A stretch of 64,000 nt of DNA from contig CM069869.1 in assembly GCA_036172665.1 (NCBI GenBank), forward strand, positions 4,712,001 through 4,776,000, given 5' to 3'. The stretch is from Prosopocoilus inquinatus. Lineage: Eukaryota; Arthropoda; Insecta; Coleoptera; Lucanidae. Numbering within the stretch: position 1 is the stretch's first letter; the number at the start of each line of letters is the position of its first letter. The position numbers were made by a program, and so were the translations under genes. Below are positions 47,801-56,800 of the stretch, one piece after another. The notes beneath the pieces were generated by a model that saw nothing but the letters and a program-made list of their open reading frames with translations, was not told where the DNA came from and searched no databases.

Positions 47801-50800
47801 AGCGAAACTTTCCGCGAATGTGACATTTTCTTGTTTCGCACAGAAAAATGCGAGTTAACAGGAAACCGAACGTGCTTTATCTTAGCATGCTTCAAACGCC
47901 TACACATACTTTTGTTCTGGAATGTACGCCAACAGAAAATCATATTAAACTGACGGTTCTTAAACCTGTTAATAACATCGATTTGAGATTCTACAGATAC
48001 GGTTTGTATTTATGTACTATCATGCCCAATTAAAACAATTTCATGGTCCTTCCTTACAGTAATGAAGAGGGAACGGCCTCGACGCAATGCTTTAAATTTT
48101 TGCTGCTGAAAGTTCGTAAGGGTGCGGTTTGCCTGCAGGAGTGTCGTTTTTATTGAGCGTGATAGTATCTTACGTACCTAAACTAATCATATGAGTACGT
48201 ACTTTTGGGGAATTCTGCACTCCACGGATGAACGACTGTAAATGTGCAGACTTGTGAGATGCATTCAGTGGTGGCGGTGCAAGAGTGTGATGGGGCCGGC
48301 TTCGCTCCTTACACTCCAGACAGTTGCGTACTGCACAAGTGCAAACCTAACACACACCAAACATCACACAGTGTACGAATGTATTAACAACAACAGAAAC
48401 AAAAAAAAAGAAAGAAACTCAAAGCATATAAATTCAAATCTTCAAAATTCTATTAGATACAAAAATTTACTTTGTCCATGAAAGAGTTTAGCTTTCTGTA
48501 AATCACCCTGTATAATAGTTTTCTTTATTTCAATTGTAATGCAAAATCAACAAGTGCACTATCACACGCCCACACGTAAATTTCAAAGAATTGCGTACGT
48601 ACCAATCGAAGACACTGTCTGAGTATTCCGCCGCTTGACATATTCTTCTCTGCTTCCAACTCGCCGAAATTAAGTGAGCTTGCAAATATGAGTACGTCGG
48701 CCATGTTTACCAGTCTTTGCAGGAAGGACACGGCCACTTCTATGGGCATGCCTTGAGTCGGCTCGATCACATCAAGTTCACTCTAAAAAAGTCAGAAGAC
48801 AAAATGTTAAAACGCTACGCTAAGCCTAATCGATTTAAAACAAAATTTTAGGTACGATTTGAAATTTCGTTTAGAAGAGTGGCAACACTGGTGATATTTA
48901 TCTTATCGGCGCCGGCGGTGATTTCCGAACTACATTGCAAGAGGGCGTACATCGCGGACCATCGACGTGATCATCGATAATGTTTTAGCAGAATTCTGGA
49001 TTTTGAGTCCAGAATTTGAATTTATTTCTTTGATACACGCGAGGATACCTCGCTGTTTTATTACCAAAGAGCGGATGACCTGAGGTTTTACTTCAGGTTA
49101 TTCAAACCGTACTCATTATATTAAAATTATTTTTATGGAATCATGTAAGTAAATTTATTTTATATTATACAGAGAAGGGCAAAAGCATGGAACCGGCTTA
49201 ATATTTCGAAAACTATTTGACGTGTCTATTTGAAATTTGGTGTGTGATTCAGAATCAATAGGACCTACTTTTCCAATTTATTTCAATTGTTTATCTGCTC
49301 TTGTTTCTGAGATCCAGTGCATACTTGATTTTTTTTTTAAATGACAACCTGCTGATTTTTTTCCTTTATTTAATAGTTAGTTTAATTATCTAAACGATCA
49401 CATAAAAATAATTCTCAATTACATAAGAAAATTTTCGAGAAAAAAACGTTGTCATGGAAACGTTTGAATGAAAAAGTTAGGAAAAATGGTTTATTGTTTG
49501 ATATTCGACAAAAATTCTAGTTTTAACAAAAAAACTGGAAGACCACAAGTTTATGAACTGTTTTTAAGATAGCATTAAAGAAAATTTTAATAAAAATTGC
49601 CTTAAAAACATGAAAACAAATACCAAATATCAGTGTAAACAATTTTTTTTAACTTTTTCATTCAAACATTATTTTCTCCAAAATTTTCTTATGCAATAGA
49701 TAAATATTTTTAGGTGGTCGTTTAATGAATTAAACGAACTATTAAATAGAGGAAAGAAATCAGCAGGTTGTCTTTTTAAAAAAATCAAGTAGGCATTGGA
49801 TCTCAGAAACAAGAGCAGATAAACAATTGAAACAAATTGGTAATGTAGGTTCTATTGACTCTGAATCACACACCAAATTTCAAACAGTTTTCGAAATATT
49901 AAGCCGGTTCCATACTTTTGCCCTTCCCTGTATATACATTCATTCAACGACTTATAAGGTCTCGGGCTATGCAAATCGCCTGCATTCATCATCAAAAACC
50001 TTAATTCCGCCGCTCACTGTTTATTACACTTGTCAAAAAACTGAATTAATTTACTTATGCTCACTGCGAACGTTTTCAATTTTAAAATCTCTATGTGCAT
50101 AAAAGTTATTCGTCTGTTAGTTGCCGTCTGCTTTTTGGACTGTTCTGTGATTTCAGTGTGACCTTCGTAACTATATCGTGTGTGTATCATCGCATACGTA
50201 AATAACTACAAAAAATAATAATATAAGTAGACTCTTGTCTATGTGTTATGTTTCAAATTCTACTTTGAAGGGGTGGCAAACCTGGTAATATTTGACGTTT
50301 TACAAATTTTTGTTGGTCAGAGGCTCAATGTACGTCGTAGAATCCTCGACGGCGACTTTCCATATAAGGAGATTTGCTCATATTTTTCTCCTATTGGTTA
50401 CTGCTTATGTCATTAAACCGTTACAGACGTCAACCTTTGCAAACCCTCTAATCGCGGTCATTTCTATTCTGTGGCTCAAAATTGATTGTTGTTTGCGTGT
50501 GAAATGTTTTTCGTTAAACAAATTTGAGGGTCCCTCAGGTAAAAAGACTGTGTATTTGCGAAAACGTGTAAACGGTGCAGTAAAACAGAACCGTCCTACA
50601 CTTTCTTGATCGGCAATTTTTTGTTGCTGTAGATTTTTCTGTGGACATTGAATTATACAAGGTGTTCTTTTACTGTGTGCAAATATTTAAACCTGTAATA
50701 CATCACCATATATGGCAACGATTAAACTTATATGCCCTTAACAACAAGTTAATAGTTTTCGAGAAAAATGCATTGGAAGATTTCCACCAAACCGTTTGAG

Positions 50801-53800
50801 AACTGCTGGCATAGCTAACGACTGGATGGTATGTCGCCTTGCCTGTATGAATGAGGATCCGAATGTAGGTCAGTGTTTTACGATGTCGTGGACGAACATC
50901 TGTTTGATGAGGCCTATTAGTAGATCGTAACAGTCGAAACATTTTAAACGCGCTCACAAAGCGCCTGGATTAATTAACACAAGTGCCACTTCGCTCCAAG
51001 TAATTACAATTTTAGGTATTTCCAAATTATAAACCGACGATTATAATTACCGGACAAAAAATGCGGATGAGTTAAATAATGACATTACCGTCATTCATCG
51101 TTTTATTTTCGGATATTTTACCAATATCACTGACATTAAATTTACAATTTCTATTAATTCAATTATGAAATTCGGCTAAGTATTGATTAATAATTGATTA
51201 ATACCTTAAAGTATTCCCGCACGCATTCGATAAAGTCGCAGTTTCGCATTTCTTTTGATGATTTTATTATGGCAATTTTTTGTTTTTACAACGGCGGCCG
51301 CTGTAACGGGTTTAAGGTAGGACAGTATTACAGTAGCGTTCTGCAGTTACGAAAAATTTGGCAAACGAAGATAGATTTTTGATTCTTAAAAACTCATTAA
51401 GATTGTAATGGCATTTACAAATAATGAAAAAAGAAATATGTTACTTATGTGCTGGGAAGTCCGCGGAAACGCACATAGGGCCCGAGCATTGTATAAACGA
51501 AACAGTGTTTTTTATTACGATACGCTGGAGAATGAGTTTCAATGCGAGACTCTTTTCATGATCGGCGCTGTGTGTGGGCACACCCACTGACTACAGAGGA
51601 AAGCGTCATTGACCTTGCTGAATGTTTCTCTCTGGCACATTTCAGCAGTTTTAAACAAGTGTAACCTCCGATTTTTTTTGGCTATGATTTGGCAGCCACC
51701 CTAAAATTTGCGCAGAAGGTAGCATTTCCCGTACTTATATTGAGTTTTTTTTATTTGCACACAGTAAAAGAACACCCTGTACAACAACGTGTGTACGTCA
51801 TTCTTTTGCTTTGCTAGAGGAAGCGCATACCATCGAAATTTCGTATCTAATATTCGAACAAGTACATCTTAGCGGCGATGATTTTCGAATTTCCTTACCA
51901 ACGGCGTACCTTATGGATCACCGACAATTACCAGCAGCTGCTTTAACTCCCTGAGATCGTCAGCTTTCTAAGCCTTTTATTTTTCATATCAATTCTCCAT
52001 CTGAACGTTCACAGACAGGAGAAACTGTAGCAAATGCGTGAGCTAATTACACGTTTTTATTTTAGCCAGGCACTGAATTTATATATATACGAATTTTCGA
52101 TCTGTCCAAAAATTGGTTGTATTTAGTATTCCGATCTGAAGCAAAGCTTACATTCAGATTTGCGGCGCCAGCTTACATAAACAATACCTCATATTAATAT
52201 AATAACTCCTTTTTTTTTGTAAAATATCAACCAACCACCGTTTCCGTTTTAAATTTATCTGTTATTTTGGGACGCCCTATAAAGAAAATTTACCGGAGTT
52301 AAGTTTCTTTTTTATCGTTGGGTAATAAAATCGCGCTCGAAATAACGAGTCTCGTTCCTTAGATCAAGCGAAACGTGTTTTTTTTTTGTCGCTGCTTCGA
52401 GCTGAAATCGATCCAAATACAATCTAATTGCCCGGAGCTTATTTAATTTTTTTTTGTATATGGATTACTCCAAGCGTTGATTCGAGTCAGAAATACGCTT
52501 GTTTTATTTTCGTAAAATTTAAGGGGATTTTATTGCATTTTGGTTTATTCCGGGTGATATCAAGTCAATCTCGGTTCTTCTTTTATTATTCGTTTCAAGC
52601 GTATTGCGACATTTCTCGTCCGTGGTCGCTCCTAAGATCCCTGATATTTAATTTTGATTCGATAAGGTTTATGTCACATTTCGTCGGATTGGCCAACTTT
52701 TCTCGATCCCTCTTTCCTTATGATTGTTTCTTTACTCCTCGCTACACCGAATCGAACTAGCGTCACTTCTTTCCCCAGTTAGATTTTAGGTTAACCACTC
52801 GTGTTTTGCATGAATTGTGGTGTGTTGTTGGAATATTTCCCTTGGGAAGGAGAAATATAACTCGTGGCTTTGGCTGGTCCTGCGTGGTTAATCTCAAACG
52901 TAAGCTGCATATTCTCGGGCTTATCTCAGTCTGGCAAAGCTGATAAATGTCACCAGGGAAGTTAATCGTCGTGAGCTAATCCGATTCGTGCTTTACGACT
53001 TCTTTCATTTCTCTGTTAGGCTTCTAGTCTCCGGTGTGCTGTGGTGATTGGCCCTTTGCTTATTGGCCTTTCCTCCGTGAAGTATTCCGTGGACGTGATC
53101 TGCCGAAAGGACTCCTAATTCCTTATAGGAATGGCGAAAATCTTCGTTTCGCCGCCCAACGTTGGACGTGTGGAGCATCGTCTCAAGGTACCGGAGCGGT
53201 GACTCGCAATTTTAGACCGACTCGACACTGCAATAGACTCAGGTCGGACCTTTTCCCGTTTTTTTAACTGCCTGCTCGTTGTCAACGTTTGCTGATTGTC
53301 TTGACTTGTTCTTGCATGACCGAATAGAACCAATTAGTTGGTAAGTTTACGAGACCCTTCAGGACTCTTTAGACTTATGAATTTTGACTAATTCTAATTT
53401 TTGATTAAGACACATTCGGATCCGAATAATTAAATGCAGAGGCTAGCGGTGTATTTTGAATGAAAATTCCGGATTGAAATTAAGCTTTAATTTTCATTCG
53501 TTTTGAGGCCTTTTGCCAACGTTTTGACTTACATTTTTTGGCCAACACCCACCTCTCGGCGAATTTCGATTAGAAACAACTGTATCTAGGATTTATAGTG
53601 CGGCCTTAGAGTTGATTTATTGCTTTGCTTGATTTGTTGTCATACGTCTCTTTGATTTTGTTTTCTCTTTGTCTTTGTCATACCTGCCTTATTGACTTGA
53701 ATAAAACCTGTGTAGCATTTCGGACGTAATAGCGTTTTCTTAATTTTCCCGCGGTTCCCAAAAAAATTGAAAGGCGCCTTTTTTTACAAAATTTTGCTTT

Positions 53801-56800
53801 GGTTTGATATTTCCACAACCGTCCCGTAACATCAAACTTTCCTCTAATATCGCGTTTCGCAGTTCACAAATAATGCCAATCTGAATGGCAACACGGTCTA
53901 GCGGAGAAAAGTTTATCGAAAAGACGCTGTTATGTAGCAAAAATTCTTCTCACAGTTCTTATACGCAATTGATGGTTGAACAGAAGTAAGTTATGGTTCG
54001 CCGGACCCAGTTTTTGTAAACGCTCGGGCCTTGTCGGGTCCGCTGTTATCTCTCGACATAAACTGAGCTTTACTATTAATAGTAACAGTTTCTACCTTAA
54101 ATTTAGTTAAATCAATAAAAACTTAAATTTATGTACTTACATTCGGCGAAGTGGCCGAGGCGAGAAGCGGCAACAATCCGCCGCAAGCGATAATCAAATT
54201 GTCGGCCAACTGCGATATCAAATGCACGGTGTTCACCACAAAGATGGCGTTTTCGCTGCTGTTGACGAAGTCCAAGACCGACTTGGTCGAATGGCTGCGC
54301 CAAACTTGAATGTCCGTCTCCAGGGAGAAGAGGACGTCGGACAGGAGCCTCTGGTGAATGTACGACCACTTGAATTCCGGTATCCTAAACGGCGGCCTCG
54401 TCGGCCCCGGACTGAACATGGGTCTCGTAGAAGAGGATCCGGACTTGGAGCGTTTTGGTTCAACTGCAATATTACAATCAACTCAATGAATTAATTACGG
54501 GCCGCTTGCTCAAACATCGCTCAACTCTGAACTTGGTTCAAAAACTATACTTTTACCTTAGAGTATAGAGAGTAATATGGAGTGCGCGTCAGTTTGCAAA
54601 TTACACTGTAACCGTGTAAGTTAGACAACCAAAGGGTGAATGACAGTCAATTCCTATAGAAAAATGCGTTATGAGGAATTACAAGCCTACTTTGCAAAAT
54701 AATCGGAAAACAACCGGCTACATGTATTTTCCCGCCCTCTTGCACTGAGAAGCAAGGTAAGTTCCCTTACCTTGGCAATGGGCGTTCCACGCGATTATGA
54801 TTTCTATGACTTTTACAATTGTTTTCATAGTAATTGAACCAAGTATAGCGCTGAACTATGGTTTAAGTATTTGAGTAAGTGGGCTTAAGAATGAAGTGAA
54901 TTACCGAAATGATTAGGGTCGACTTGCGTGGATGTCGAAGCGCTCCTCGGTCGTTTCTGTGGCGATACGACGGTCACGGTTTCTTTGATGGAATCCTGCT
55001 GACTTTCCAGAGTGTTTGACGGCAAGCTGATTCTGCGCTTGACTTCGTCGACGTTCTTTGCAGGCGAACTCGCCTGCTGTTTCCTTTCGGCGGTGGTACT
55101 TTCAATTTCGCCGGTTGGAAAATGACTAGGATCACAGATTTGTGAAATCGTTGGTATGCTCTCGACCACCTGATCGGCGGCAGCGGCGGCGGCGGCGGCA
55201 TTGACGTTAGAAGAATTCTCACTAGCTTCTTTTGGAACGTTAAGAATACCTAGACTAGAATCAACATTGGACGGCTCTAATTCTACAGACACAGCACTAT
55301 TATCAACAATTGGCACATTTTGCGTAAGCTCCGCATCCTTGCCAAGTATATCACCCTGACCTTCTTCGACCGTTTTCGTTACGAGCGTTACAGAGTCACT
55401 GTGGTTAGAATTATCACTAGCACTATTATGTACAAGTTCGACTTCTTTAGAATTTAATGTACTTGAGGTATTTTCGTCACTTGAGCATAAAATTTGTTTT
55501 GATTCTTCTTCCTTCTCTGAGTCTTCCTCCTTTCTCTCGCCAACCAGGTCAAGCTCATCTGCGGTTTTCTCGCCACCGCCGCCGCCGCCAGGTTCAATTT
55601 CATCTTCTTTCTTGTCGCCTTCGCTTAGCTCCGTCGGTGTTAAGTATCTCTCCGACAGGTCGCTTTCTTTTTCAGGACTTGTCGGTGTGTCGGTGTCGAC
55701 CAAATCGGGCGACTTCAGCGGCAATTCCACGATCGAAATTTCATGCTTCGGGCTGCTCTCCTCCGACGAAATCCTCGCGGAATCTTCAACTTTCTTGTCG
55801 ACCTCGCGGATTTTGTCGACCTCGCTGACCGCCTGCATTATCTCCTCGTCTTGAACCACCGGCGACGATGATCCCGTAACGTCTTGACCATCCATGTTCT
55901 CTTCCAACAGCTTCTCTGATTTAGACAGGATCTCCTGGACGATTTCGTTAATAATTTCAGTCTTGACGTCCTCGTCGACAACCGCGGCGGCCGTAACGGC
56001 TTTGGTGGGGCTTCCGAAGCTCGAGCTGCTCTCGGTGTGAATGCCGTTGCAAACCGGCGAATCCGCTTGTTCGGGGGTATCCTCGATAATCTGAGATTTA
56101 AGAGGCGAATCCTGGGAAAACGGCGATTCCTTGCCGATTTTAACATCACTGTATAAGTCACTAGTCCGCGAGTCTAACGAAACACCTTCACTGTCGTCGC
56201 GTTTAGTGATGAAGGACGTCGGGCTTCCGTCGGAAATCGGCGAGTTGTAGTCATAGTTGCACACCTGCTCGTTCTTCTCGGTTTCTATCTCGTGAAGGGC
56301 GACGTTGCGCGACTGCCATTGTTCTTCACCCCGGTGGTAACCGTTCGGGACGGCGTCGCGCTGATCCCACCCGGAAATCGTGCTGATCGGTCGCTGTTGG
56401 CGAACCAAAGGGTCCGTTATGTTGTCGGTCCTTTGACGCTCGTAGTGCTCGTACATTTGCGCAAATTGCAGCTTGAATTCCTCGTAGGAGACCTGCGCGA
56501 AACCAAAATGAATTGGGGAGTTTGAAAATTTGCAAACTTACTTTTGAGTGTACAATCGCGAGAGTATCCACCCACACCCTCCAGCCGCCGTACTCGTATT
56601 TAATTGCGTGGTGGAGGAGCATGCGGAAGAGTGAGTAGACCATGTCGGATAGTTTTTGTTCTTCTGTGTTTTTCGGATGGATGTACGCCATCGCGATGAG
56701 CCACTCTTGCCAGACGGACATCTGCAGGACCGTGCGACGGTTCTCTCGGTTGTTGTTGCACAAGAGCGTCATGTCGGAGAGGAACAGTTTCTTCACTTCC

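Noticed and set aside
48484..48510. 'aaatcaccctgtataatag' resembling a Tc1-type element end
   Set aside because: No inverted partner found nearby, so no element can be delimited.
54222..56525. Plus-strand open frames over rg exons 5 and 6
   Set aside because: Shadows of the minus-strand exons.
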